Below the pieces are notes generated by a model. It saw nothing but the letters and a program-made list of their open reading frames with translations, was not told the DNA's origin and made no database searches. This document shows positions 25,652 to 37,700 of a DNA stretch of 64,000 bases, piece after piece. The stretch is taken from the NCBI RefSeq assembly GCF_022458985.1, contig NC_061781.1, positions 25,035,001-25,099,000 on the forward strand, given 5' to 3'. The DNA comes from Mugil cephalus (taxonomy: Eukaryota > Chordata > Actinopteri > Mugiliformes > Mugilidae). The position numbers and the translations under genes are program-made. Numbering within the stretch: position 1 is the stretch's first letter; every line of letters begins with the position of its first letter.

Positions 25652-25710
<59 letters not shown>
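25652..25710. repeat. (AC)n microsatellite
   Basis: About 29 AC units with a single interrupting G near 25682, next to the Tc1 element. Confidence 0.95.
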
Positions 25711-25732
25711 CTTTCTCCTTTTACATATAGTA

Positions 25733-26500
25733 CATCTGGAAACTATTAACCTTCTCCAGATTTTGTGATGTTACAGCCTCAAAATTTCGACACCCGACAT
25801 CCCAGAGTGACAACGTGCAACTTTTTGTTTTTTGAGATTTTTGCAAATTTATTAAAAAATAAATAATGTACATACGTATTCACAGCCTTTGCTCAACTCT
25901 TTGTTGAGGGATCTAGGACGTCTATGTACATCGGTGCATTAATGTTTCCCCGTTAACCTGACGAGTGTCACGGTTCCTGCCACTGAAAAAAACATCCCCG
26001 TAGCATGATGCTGCCACCACCATGCTTCACTGTAGGGACGGTATCAGCCTGGTATTCACGCTTAAGGGTTCAATCCTGGTCTCATCAGACCAGATCATTT
26101 GGTTTCTCATGGTCTGAGAGTCCTTCCAGCTCCATCTGGTCACTCTTTAAACAGGCATGATTGGTGGATTCGTTCTGGAAGGTTCTCCTTTGGAAAAAGC
26201 TGGAGCTCTGACAGAGCGACCGTTGGGTTCTTGAACTTCTTCCATTGGGACATTTAAACCAGATTTATGTCTCAAGATAATCTTCTTGGTCCAGAGACAG
26301 TTCCTTTGACTTCCTGCTTGGTTTATGCTGTGGGACTGTGGGATTTACCAGCGGTTGGACTCCGGTTAAGCTGTAGAAGAGTGGTCTAAAGGTTAGCGGG
26401 GTTTTCACGTTGTCATTATGGGGTGTTTTGTGTAGAATTTTACGGCTGTAACATAACAAAATGTGAAAAGGTCGAAGCTGTGTGAATACTTTCCAGGATA
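25733..26500 (-). mobile_element. Defective Tc1/mariner element (Tzf28-like)
   Basis: Flanked by TA, with inverted ends (left CATCTGGAAACTATTAACC, right AATACTTTCCAGGA) and subterminal TTTTGTGATGTTACAGCC / GGCTGTAACATAACAAAATG. The minus strand carries transposase fragments, including TVKHGGGSIMLRGCF, followed by frame breaks. At about 770 bp it is well short of the roughly 1.3-1.6 kb of a complete element, so it is internally deleted and inactive. The family name is from memory of fish Tc1 sequences. Confidence 0.8.
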
Positions 26501-27014
26501 TAATCTTTACAGAAAGAAAAACTGTACAAAGAAAAGCTTGCTCTGCTTGGACTGAGCTTCAAACGAGCCATGATTCACATACCAGGGAAAACTCATGCAA
26601 ACAAAGAGTGCGACTCCGTTCTTCACTCAGCATGAACCTTTGACACCCAATACAAAATATGAGTGCACCAATAAACAGCGAGCCACAGGCTCCAACCCTT
26701 ACAAAGTAAACATCTTTGAAAAATACATCAGGAGCATCTTTGCGAATAGAAACAGATTCATACTCACAATTTGTGTCACTGTGTGAATTGAAGGAAAAAC
26801 AAAAACATACCACAAACTAACCAAAAGCGTCTCTGCTGCCTGGGCCAGCCCAGGTCCACGCAGGCCAAAAATACATAATTAAATATTCACATAAGTTAGT
26901 AATGCATGTGTCTTCCTGTCATTGTCTTCTATTGCTAACGTTTACAACAACAACAACAACAGTGGGTCTTCACTCAAATCTGTGGTTCAGGCTACGAGAC
27001 TCAGATTCTGCTGC
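26501..27014. other. Intergenic segment downstream of ormdl1
   Basis: Includes the presumed ormdl1 3'UTR on the minus strand. No further element is recognised except a short (CAA)n run at about 26945-26960. Confidence 0.45.
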
Positions 27015-29288
27015 TTAATACTTATTGATGCCAAAAATCCTGACTCCGTGCAGCTGCGGCAGCTTCGGGATCAGGACGCTGAGCAGAGACGCCGTGTTGA
27101 TGACAAAGTGCGCCGTGTCGTACTTTGTGTAGAAACTTGCCAGGAAGTATCTGTGAGGAGGGAGGGAAAAAAAAATAAAATAAAAAATGGTTGATTGAGA
27201 AGAAGAAACTGGCAGTAAAACTGAGTAAAATGTGAAGAGAAGGACGTACAGAATGATGGGAGAGATGGTGAAGAACTTTCTAGATGACGTGAACTGGACG
27301 CCGTAGTCGAGCTGCTCCCAGTGGGTGAGAAGTCTGGCTTTTCCTTGGTCGGGCGTCTCGAACGGCGTCCCTTTTACTGCGTGCATGAACACATACATCC
27401 CCTGCAGAGGCAACAACACAGACACAGCAAATACACTGAAAACACGTTGGAGTGAAAGTATTTATGTTGGTGCATTTGGTTCAGGTTTGCAAACACAATG
27501 AGTAAGTCAGCAGATTAAAAAGAAGAAAGAAAAGAGCTGCAGTCTGATGGCGACACAATCAAGAGTCATACAATACAATAAAACACAAAGAAAACTCTTT
27601 TAATCTTCTCACTGCAAACTAAGTAAATCATCTCTCACACAACAGACAAGAATCAGACACGCATGTCAAAACAAACCAAACAAGACACAGACAGACAATA
27701 TTGTGACAAAACATTTGACCCACAATTATAAAAAAAAAAAAAGAACTGAAGATTATGCGTCAGATTAAGAAAACTACGCGAGTACATGTCTGGTTTATCT
27801 TTAACCAGCGATAGTATTTAAAACTATAAAAATGAGACAGACGCCCATAAATATTTTATAGCTGTCTGGATAAAGAATATCATACTTATTTAATGCATCA
27901 TAATAAAGAAAGTGAAGAGGTTTCCTGTCTAAACTCTTATTGTGACAGTCCTACTTCTAATCGCGTGCACACATGTGAAAACGCCGGTTTTCAGCTTTAT
28001 ATAGAAAGTCCACATAACAAGGGGAAAAAGTAATAAAGCTGAAACGCTGACATGTGGCCAAGACATAATCAGCACACTGCTGCTGTATTGTGTTGGAAGA
28101 CAATGGACTATAGTCGACCTTTACTCTGTTACTGTTAATAGCCGTCACTATTGGCTGCGATACACAATCCTGGTAGACATCTGCAGACTCGCACTATTCA
28201 GTGATATCACACACACACACACACACACACACCGACTTTGTTTCTTTACTCGAGGCCATGTAACAAAGAAAGGTCAGTCTTGTCCACAGACCTTATGTGG
28301 TAAGGACAAATTATCATAATAGGTCACGCACCAGGCTGTAACCAGGACGCTCCCCTCCAAAATAAGAGCACGTCTCAACAGGTCTGCACAACTGAGGCTG
28401 AGTTACTCTGCTGCATTTGTTTTATCTGCTTGTATATACTGACATTTACCTCCCTTAAATTACTGTGGGGTCATTTTATAAGTCTTCTAGGTTTCAGTCC
28501 CTATCTGCACATTTCCAATAACCTCCATGTACGTCTTGTTTTTTCATTTTATGTGTGCAAATTAAAAATAGAAGTAAAAAAAGCAGACAAACATTCATGC
28601 AACTGTCACAGACACATTTAGGGGATTCACAGAAACATGGTGCAACTAAATTATACCCTACATGCACAGTTACAGATATTTTTATTCTCATTTAGAGGAA
28701 ATGAATTTGTTACACATTTTTAATTAAGAAATGTGAAACCACGAAACCTCTTGTTGGACACGAACAAAACGCATCACCAAAAATAAACGTTACTAACAAA
28801 GATTATTATTTTAATTCAAACGATTGTTTCAACACTGTAACATTAAAACAGTTTTAACATCAATTTTGATTGTCTTTTTGTATCAAATCATTAAACTGCA
28901 AAAACAACACAACCACAGTGTAAAGGCCACATTTCATGAAGGGGTTACAAATTAATTAATTCATCTAATTTGAATAAATCAATACTCAAATATCGTGTAA
29001 AGTATATCAACATGACCTCTACAAACCAAAATGATGAAATGTTTCAGGTAGTGAATCAACAGAAGTCTGAACATCCTGGTTAGTTGGTTAGTTTGCTCGG
29101 AGGATTTAACTTACAAAGTTGTGTATAACATTGGTAAGCGTCCACACCACGGGCACACTGAAGAAGGGGATGCTCAAGAGCACAATGTGAAGTATTCCAA
29201 CACCGAGTGCGTAGGTCAGCCAGATGCCCCGGCTGTTCATCACCCGAGTGTTTGGGTTCACCTCACTGTGAGCCACACCTACGTTCAT
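27015..29288 (-). CDS. ormdl1: ORM1-like protein 1 (ER sphingolipid regulator)
   Basis: Four-helix ER membrane protein that binds serine palmitoyltransferase and restrains sphingolipid synthesis. Coding exons are 29288-29115, 27401-27250 and 27150-27015, with GT-AG sites and phases 0, 2 and 1 joining correctly. The 153 residues equal human ORMDL1 in length and are nearly identical: [40 protein letters not shown] and the C-terminus [11 protein letters not shown]. Hydrophobic segments lie at about 22-45, 46-62, 95-115 and 120-140. An acceptor (TCCACAG) lies 10 bp before the ATG, so the 5'UTR is split. A candidate first exon ends at 30745 (donor GTAAGT on the minus strand), head to head with pms1. 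Paralogues ormdl2/3 are the alternative, but the synteny with osgepl1 and pms1 supports ormdl1. Confidence 0.96.
27402..29114. other. ormdl1 intron between coding exons 1 and 2
   Basis: 1.7-kb AT-rich intron. Contains an (AC)n array at 28208-28232; no other element is recognised. Confidence 0.55.
28208..28232. repeat. (AC)n microsatellite
   Basis: About 12 perfect AC units in an ormdl1 intron. Confidence 0.9.
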
Positions 29289-30744
29289 CCTGGTCTGTGG
29301 ACACAAAGACAGGTCACGTTCACATTTATGGCAAAAAAATTATATGATTTTATTATGATGCAGCTGGATGTTAATTATTTACCCGATAATAATGGTTTTC
29401 CTGAAAGAACTGGATTTGTTTTATATAGTTTTTATATAGTAATATCAAGGCTAACATCCCGATACTGATATCGATACTTTCAGATGTCTACTTGTGTTTA
29501 TGAAAATTATGACTTTTACAGCGAATATTTGTGAATCTAATCTGTGCAAAACAACATTTAAAATGAATCTCTCTCAAAAATGAAACTAAGAACAGTCGCT
29601 CTGACTTGGATATAATTTCTTTTGTACCAGACAGAGTGAACCTGGATCTTACTCTCTGACTTTAAGTGCTTTCTGTCTCAGATGTGGAGCTTTTTACTCT
29701 AGAAGTGATAACAGATTCATAAAAGTATTAATATTTTGACGTGAAGATCAATTCTTAAAACACACGTCTTGATCAGAAGTATCAATATTACTACACAAAT
29801 CCCTAGTTTTATATATCAGATCAAAGATTATTTTAATATCCATTGAGCTGCCAACTTATACAATAGTTTAATACTTTTAGAAACATGGGGAAAAAAGTCA
29901 ATAATACTCATCATAAATACTGTAGCTGCAGAATCTGCAGTTACATTATGTCTTTGGTTTAACTGCAAATGTGCATGATTTGCAGTTTTACATATTATAG
30001 AATAATATTAGGTCAAAGTGTCACTGCAGCACTTTGACCTCTTGTTGAGTCCAAATGTGATAACACACACACAAAAAAAGCCTCCTTGTCTAATCTCACT
30101 GAACTCTGTCCTTTGCCAACCTGGACAGCAGAAAAAGAAACTTCGATCTTAAAATACAGCCATTAAAAGACTTTCCATGATGGTGTTAATTATTTATATT
30201 ATTATGTAACGCACCAATTATTACACTGATAGGAAGCACGGTATCTAAATATTATTGATCTATTCAGAAGAGGTGGGAGTGTCTCATCTGTAATATAACC
30301 ATTTAAAGTTGCCACCAGAAATAATAGATATACTGGCTCAAACAATGCAAAACAACAGGATCATTTTCCTTCATTAAAACTAAAACGACCCTCAGACAAT
30401 CAAACAATACGAGCTTTGGTGCTACTATCACTGGCTGCGTCTATTTATTGATAAACCACCGTGGCTTCAGGAGACTGCACAACCACAACAATAACAAAAC
30501 AAACAAGTTCTCACATCACACTGGCTGCACTTCTTATAGGTCTCTTCTAAACAGATATCGTACAGAATTAAACATCTATTTTGCCTCAATAACTAAGTGA
30601 GTAAACTTGAGACGTGCCTTGGACGTCGCTGCGTTTCCAGAACATAGCCGGACCCACTCCAGCACTATTCACACACCGAGTTACCGTTACGTTGCGTGCT
30701 GTATAAAATAAAAAATAAAAACACACAACACATTGTGTACTTAC
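29289..30744. other. ormdl1 5'UTR intron (inferred)
   Basis: Lies between the acceptor just upstream of the ormdl1 ATG and the candidate first-exon donor at 30744-30743. Near 29440-29490 there is a patch with CCCGATACTGATATCGATAC, a word type also found in the repeats at 18270 and 38549. Otherwise plain AT-rich sequence. Confidence 0.5.
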
Positions 30745-31358
30745 AGGTAGCAGCGAGCAGTGGAGGTATTATATACAAGAGAAACTCCACTGGAGAGAAA
30801 TGGTTTATCCTCTTATTGAGTTCAGGTCTCAGGCGCATACAGCCCGACGCAGATGACGAAAGCGGAAGTAGACGACGCGCTATCAAGATTACGAAGTACT
30901 AAATCTCCGAGTTTGACTTTTCAGGCAATAGCCCTCTCACAACTAATTCTACACCGCAAGTTGTATGTGTTCATATCTAGATTACCTGTGTTTAAATTTT
31001 ACATTAATTACAACTTTACTGCGTCCTGGTTGCGTTTTATTTTTCGTGCCCTGACACTATGTTATACCTGTCAAGGTAAACTCAGGGTTGAAGAACTCTC
31101 CGTTAGGTTTGAGAAACCCGCCCTCGCGCCGCTTATAACCAATCAACGCTCAGTTAAGGGGCGGGAATCGGGTTTGTTTCTTCCGGATTCAACAGGACCT
31201 AGAGGATTTTGGTGCGAATTTTAGCATTTTATTTTCTAATTTATCAAGTTATATCGGTCATTATTGATTTATGTGACAAATTCTGAGTTTTAGTTGTTAT
31301 CTAAAGAGTCAGCTCACTTCTTTAGCTAAGCGCTTAGTTGACGTGCTATGATGTTATG
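30745..31358. promoter_or_regulatory. ormdl1/pms1 head-to-head promoter region
   Basis: Between the candidate first exons of ormdl1 (minus strand, donor after 30745) and pms1 (plus strand, donor GTAAGT at 31359). It contains GCGGAAGT (ETS-type, about 30861), a CCAAT box (AACCAATCAA, about 31137), GGGGCGGGAA (GC box overlapping an E2F-type TTCCCGCC on the other strand, about 31159) and TTCCGG (about 31181). No TATA box is placed at a clear start. Motif matches only; ormdl1 and pms1 are also head to head in human. Confidence 0.55.
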
Positions 31359-31710
31359 GTAAGTTTTGCCTAAATGGACAATGTACAATTTCGATATTTC
31401 GTTCACTCATTATAAAATTAATAACCTCAATATGTAAAATATTAGCATGAGGCGATGTCTGGCTCATCAATAATAACATAATAATAATATCATCTGACAG
31501 ATGAAGTCAGTCACAGTGAAGCTCAAATTTCTTGCTCCAATTTCTACATTTTAATTGCAAGAGAGTTCAATGAATGAAACTGGTTTTGCGGACTGTTTTT
31601 TTTCTTAAGTTGGTTTAACCATATTTTTTTTTTCTTAGTAAGATCTGTCATTTCCTTTGCTTGTTTACACGTTTGTTTGTTTACACTTTTTTTTTTTACC
31701 GAATTCAGTT

Positions 31711-31745
31711 CTTCTTCTTCTTCTTCTACTTCTTCTTCTTCTTCA
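31711..31745. repeat. (CTT)n run forming the pms1 polypyrimidine tract
   Basis: CTT repeats end in CTTCACAG at 31748, 12 bp upstream of the pms1 ATG. The microsatellite therefore appears to serve as the polypyrimidine tract of the inferred 5'UTR intron (31359-31748). Confidence 0.7.
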
Positions 31746-31760
31746 CAGTTATTTGCCGTC

Positions 31761-34700
31761 ATGAAGGAGCTTCCACCAGACACCGTGCGACTTCTGTCCA
31801 GCTCCCAGGTCATCACGTCTGTGGTGAACGTTGTGAAAGAACTAATAGAAAATTCCTTGGATGCTGGAGCTTCGAGTGTGGACGTTAAACTGGTAAGAAG
31901 AAGAAGAAGAACTTTAATGGTCATTGCACACAAGTTAGTCAACTAGCTGATAACCCAGCAGACCATCGGTAGGTCGGTGAAAGATGTATTCAGGTAGCAG
32001 AGGATAAGACCAGGACAACACATGAGTAGTATCACATCAGAGCTCCTTCGGTCAGTTTTCTTAGCAATCTGGATCTACAGTATTTCTTATTCCTGTGAAG
32101 TGAAGTGTGCTGTAATCACTATTCAGACATTCACAGCTCACAGCACTGACTTGGATTTGCTGTCTTCAGGAGAACTATGGCTTGGACCGGATAGAAGTGC
32201 GTGACAATGGCCGTGGAATCAAAGCTGGAGACACTCATGTGATGGCTGTGAGACATTTCACTTCAAAGATCTGCAGCCACGAAGACCTGGAACATCTGGA
32301 AACATACGGCTTCAGAGGGGAAGCGCTTGGCTCCATCTGTGCTGTGGCTGAGGTGGGAACCATTTCACTCCGAGTTCATATCAATAGACGGACCGTAAAC
32401 AAACACTGAGGATAAAGTCCATGATAAAACACACATATAAGGAAATCTATGATACATATGTGACCCTTCCCTTAAAGAAACGATGGTCACTAAAATAACT
32501 TAAAACTGACAAAAGTAATAATAAATAAAAAATTACTGAAAATTAACTAATGGAAATCAGATGTTGCTTTTGAATTCTGGTTCAATGGAATCATTTTAAA
32601 AATTAAACTAATGAAACTGGCCTGGACAAATATAATGGTACATTTAACCTTAATTTAACTTTTTTGTTGCGCAACCTTTTGAGGCAATCAAGCGATTTCT
32701 GTAACTCTCAATGTCTGTGTGTCCATTGCTCCTATAAATGTGCAAAACCTAAATATCACAATAATGAAAATGGAAACGAATGAAAAGTTAGTAAACTAAC
32801 GTAGTAGTGAACGTAATGTTCTTTTCTTTGGATGCTTCATGTTTGTATCTGTGAAGACGGAGCTGATGTAACTTCCCAAAAAGCTCCAGGTTTCTCTCAT
32901 CTGTCTTTAGAAGTTGTTCTTTGGTTAACATTCGTATTCTATAACAACTTTGAAGACACCTGTGATGCTGATTACAGGACACATCTCTCATCCCCATTAT
33001 ATTTATTTGCACATACTAAAAAACAAATGTGCACCTTTCCATCCGTTCAGGTGTCTGTTACCACAAAGACGGAGGAAGACGACGTCAGCACTCAGTACTT
33101 GCTTGACTTTGGAGGGAACATTGTCTCCCAGAAGCCGTCTCATCTGGGCCAAGGCAAGTCCCTGATAACTGAAGATGCAAAACAAATGTGTTTGTTTTAT
33201 TTCTGTTACTGTTATGTGAGTCCATGATTTGTTATTAGAGTTAGTTATGTACAGTGGTGTGAAAAAGTAAGTTTGGATTTTAATAATAAGTGTTTAGTTG
33301 TGTTATCTTATATTTAAATTTAGTTTGATGATCTGAAACATTTAAATGTGACAAACATGCAAAAAAATAAGAAATCAGGCAGAGACAAGGAGGCAAAGAC
33401 TATTTTACACCACTGCATCAGTTAGAATGTAAATGTAACAAGTACAAGTACATGAGTAAAAGTACCATTAAAAGAAAGTGATAAAAACAATAAAAAAAGA
33501 ACAAAATCAAATCAAACTTTATTTATTTAGCACGTTTCCCGCATAAATGCGACACTAAGTGCTTCACATAAATAAAAACACACACTCACACATACATGTC
33601 ACTATTATCCAGCTTCATGGATAAAATAAAGTGTGTATGCAAAGAGTAAAATAAAATAATGTAATAATGTAATTTTCTTTGGATGCTTCATAGTGAAGGC
33701 AAATACAGATTTTATCTTTAACTGTGAAAACATTTAGAATAAATCTAACTTGACCTGTAATTTCCAGGTAAATCAAAGCTCAAAGTAGAAGATTTGTTTC
33801 ATGTTGTTACCTCTGTGTTTTTCCAGGGACAACAGTGAGTGTGATGAAGCTTTTCAAGAATCTTCCAGTGAGAAGACAGTACTACTCCAATACTAAGAAG
33901 TGCAAAGAAGAACTAAAGAGAGTGCAGGACGTGCTGGTGGCCTACGCCATCATAAAACCCCAACTGAGACTCATGCTCGTTCACAATAAGGTCAGATACG
34001 TCTCTTATTTGTGTTAAAAGTATCATCTAATAATGTGGAACAGGGTGTTTCACCTTTCCTGTCAGGGTCACTAATGAACTAATGAGTCACTTCTTGTTTA
34101 ACTTGTATTTGTTCCACTAAAACTACTTGTTTTTATTGCTAAGTCCATATTTAGTTTCTCCCAAGGTATTTTCTACATGTTCGGCAACAATCTGGCGTGT
34201 TTACATTAGTTATAATGTTCATTAATATGTTCTGTCCCTAATTTAACAAAACAAAACAACTAATAATAAGAAAGTATTTAAGAGGAATTAATACTGCATC
34301 TTTACACTGGAAGTGAAACTGTAGCTGAATGTACAGAAAGATGATAAAGTCCAGATTTATTCCTTATTTAAATCTGCCACCAGGTGTCGTCCTTAGTCTT
34401 CCCATTATGTCCCCACATGAAAAACATTATTACCCCTTGAGTTTTTTTTTTTTTAACCATGTGCATAATATTCACAGTGTAGTGTTGATTTTAACAGCAC
34501 TGACACATGTGAAAGGAATTAAATCTGCTGTATGATCAGGTGCAAATTTATAAAACTTTATTTACGTCTTGGTTTAAATAGCGTTGATTTGAAGGAAGTT
34601 CTCTGCTTTTTACTACTCATATTACTTATTTCTGCATCTGGAGCCACCGCTGCTAATATTTAAATATAACATGAAGATATATATAAGATAAAGAGTCTGC

Positions 34701-37700
34701 ATAAAGCAGCACTATAGAGATTTACTGCTTGAGTTCTACTGTGCAGCGTTTTTATGTTTTCAGTAAATCTTCATTGAGCAGTAGATTAAACATGTGATGG
34801 AGTCTGGTCCAAAGTTCAGCATCTGACAGTCACTAAAAGGGGAAAATAAAAATTTGACATTTCACTCTCAGTAATGTGAAATATTCCAGGATTGTAAAAT
34901 ATAAATTGTCTCCTCAGCTCACGGCCGTGACAGCGTTATTTGTTATTGTCCCGCACTAGGAGGCTTTTCCACTAAACTATTAATCAGAGACTTCGCTGAT
35001 GACAGAAATCGTCTCCGTCCCCTGTTGTTTTGTTGTCAGTGCTAATGCGAGTCACTGAGCTGTGAAATTGTTGCATGTGAAGGAAAATATTAATTTGGCT
35101 TCTGGAGGCAGTTTAGAAACCGATGGAGCCGAGGACACAATGATTAACGTGATGGAGTGAGATGTCTTTACTGGACAGAGATGGACACTAACGGCCGATA
35201 AACGCTCATAACTTTATAATAACTCAAAATCACAAGCAGATAATAACACGCAACTGCAAATTAATCATTGTTTAATGTCTGTTTAATTGAGGCAGTAAAA
35301 CAAATGTACTGTAAATAATGTGCATATTTATTTATTTGATTAGGACACTTCACATTAATGAACATCTATTCAGACAACAATAGACAATAGTAGGGCTGTA
35401 ATGATACACTCAACTCATGATTCGATATCATTTTCTCTGAGTTTTTTAACAGAATATCGACATATTATGACTGAAAAAGATTCCTTTAATTATTTCTCCG
35501 ACAACAAACACATTTCTGAGGTAGAATGTAACTTCAAAACACAAACTATGCAATGGATGCATATTTAAAAGCGCATATATTTAGATATATAAACACTACA
35601 AATTATATTTTCTCTTTAACCTCCTGAGATCCGGTGTCCTCATTTGGGGACATAACGTTTTAGGTTTGTTGCAGCTTATTCTGCTTCATTCAGACACTTT
35701 TATCTGCGATGCACTGGCAGTGAAGGCTCAATACACTTGTTTATTTAAGCTTATTAATATTTCTACAACAAGCAAATTTAAGAATTTCACAAGTACTCGT
35801 TTGAGGACGTTGGGATTTCATTGTTTCCAAATCTGCTTTTGCATTAAAATTAACAGTTTTACATTTTGCTTCACATTGATAAATTCTAATATACAGTGAA
35901 ATAATTCCTATGTTCCAGTTCAAAGTTGATGCTTATTTTTAATCCCAAATACCTAAAGATTTTAATCTTATTTTAAAGAAATTAAGATACATTCCAAACG
36001 AATGTTCGGGTCTCAGGAGGTTAACAAATTAAAGAGAATCCTCAAAACTAGATTTTGCCCTCTGCTGTTTAAAAAGGGCGGCGCGATTCATTTTTCATCT
36101 GTTGATTTGAATCCCCCCTTAAACCCTTAAACGATGCTAATTTGTATCCGCTCTCCTTAGGCTACATGTTACGCAAAAACATGACATAGAACAGGACGAT
36201 AGAAAACAATAAGAGCACATCACAAGACGGGACCAGTCAAAATTAATCTAATTATTTTATATTTTGTTGGAAAACCTATACATTAAAGGCTCTTTTATAG
36301 TACTGTGAGAGCTAGACACCATAACCTATGTACCTAGCCTAGCATAGCCTAGCCTAGCATAGCCTAGCCTAGCATAGCCTAGCCTAGCATAGCATAGCCT
36401 AGCCTACACCAGTGCAACTCGTTTATACTTGTACCTCATCAGTCTGGCTCACTCTGTAACATCACCACCCAAACACTAGTCAGCGCTGTGTCTTTTTTTT
36501 TGTTTCTTGTCGTACAAATGTCTGAACCTCCTCAGTTAAACCTTTCAGATTCTTCTCCAATAAGATTTTAGTGATTTTCCATTAACAAACAAACAAGGAA
36601 CCGGGCGGCACAGCTCTGGCAAAAATGGTTCACATCAACGCCACATTTGGATCATATCATGTTTATTGTTGTTGTTTATAATAAGTCAGGTCAAAGGATG
36701 AGTTTTTTGTTTTATTTGTAAAGACGAGAGGTGGGTTCCCTTTCTGCAATAAATGAACCAGATCCACGTTCCATCGGAAAAACCTTAAACGTTTCTCTGC
36801 ACCGCTGTGTCACTGAGGGAGGAGTTTCCTTTCTGCTTGAGAGAACGAATAAATTAATCCTAGATCACAGGTCTTCTCTTCTGCAACATTTGCAGAAGAG
36901 AAGCTAAAAGTGCAGCTCGCTCCCATCAACATCCATTGAATGTTAGATAAGTAGTTTCTTGCTTCTCATCAGGGCCAAACATCTCACTAATGTGGGAGTG
37001 TGTGCACCATCAGATGAACCTGTGTATTATTTTAATAGCTTAATATTGAACGCAAAATGATAATAGTAATAATATATATTCATAAATAGCAGTAGGAGTT
37101 TAATATAGAGCAGATATAGCAGGTTGGGGGTCCCTACTTAATATCGCCATCGGTTTTTTGGTCCTTGGCCTGAAAAATGTTCTAGATTATATCATCTGAA
37201 AGGTGTGAATTGCTAAAATGTGATTTTGAAGAGTTTTTGTTGTTATTTTTGTTGTTGTTCTATAGCTAATGAAGAAATTCCTACACTCTTGAAGGACGAA
37301 GTTGACTAAGCATAATTCTGTTGACATTACAGTTGTGCAGTTCTGCCATGTTTTCAAGAAAAAGCCATTTATAACATCAGCGCCAGTGTGGAATCATTTA
37401 GCAATTAGACCCCCCCCCCCTTTTCCCTCCCCCCAAACACAAATATGACACACTGTGAACTCTTCGGATTCGGCTGATTATGACGCCTGAGTAACGCAGC
37501 AGATTCAGTTTCAGGTGGTTCGGTTTGTACACAGGAAGGCGGAGCAGGTAAAGGAGGAGGAGGTGTGTGTGTGTGGGGGGGGGGGGCACACGACCACCGC
37601 ATAACTTACATATTATAGAAATGAATTTCAGGGATTGTCGGTGGAGGGCGGGCGGCGAAGCCGTTTTGTACAATCAGCACTCGCTTGCCCGTATCCGTTA

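Noticed and set aside
25652-25710. CRISPR-like or satellite array
   Set aside because: It is a plain (AC)n dinucleotide run. No spaced repeats of CRISPR type occur anywhere in the window.
36603-36650. tRNA-like SINE head in pms1 intron 4
   Set aside because: GGGCGGCACAGCTCTGGC looked tRNA-like at first, but no A-box/B-box pair with proper spacing follows. I found no supportable tRNA gene in the window.
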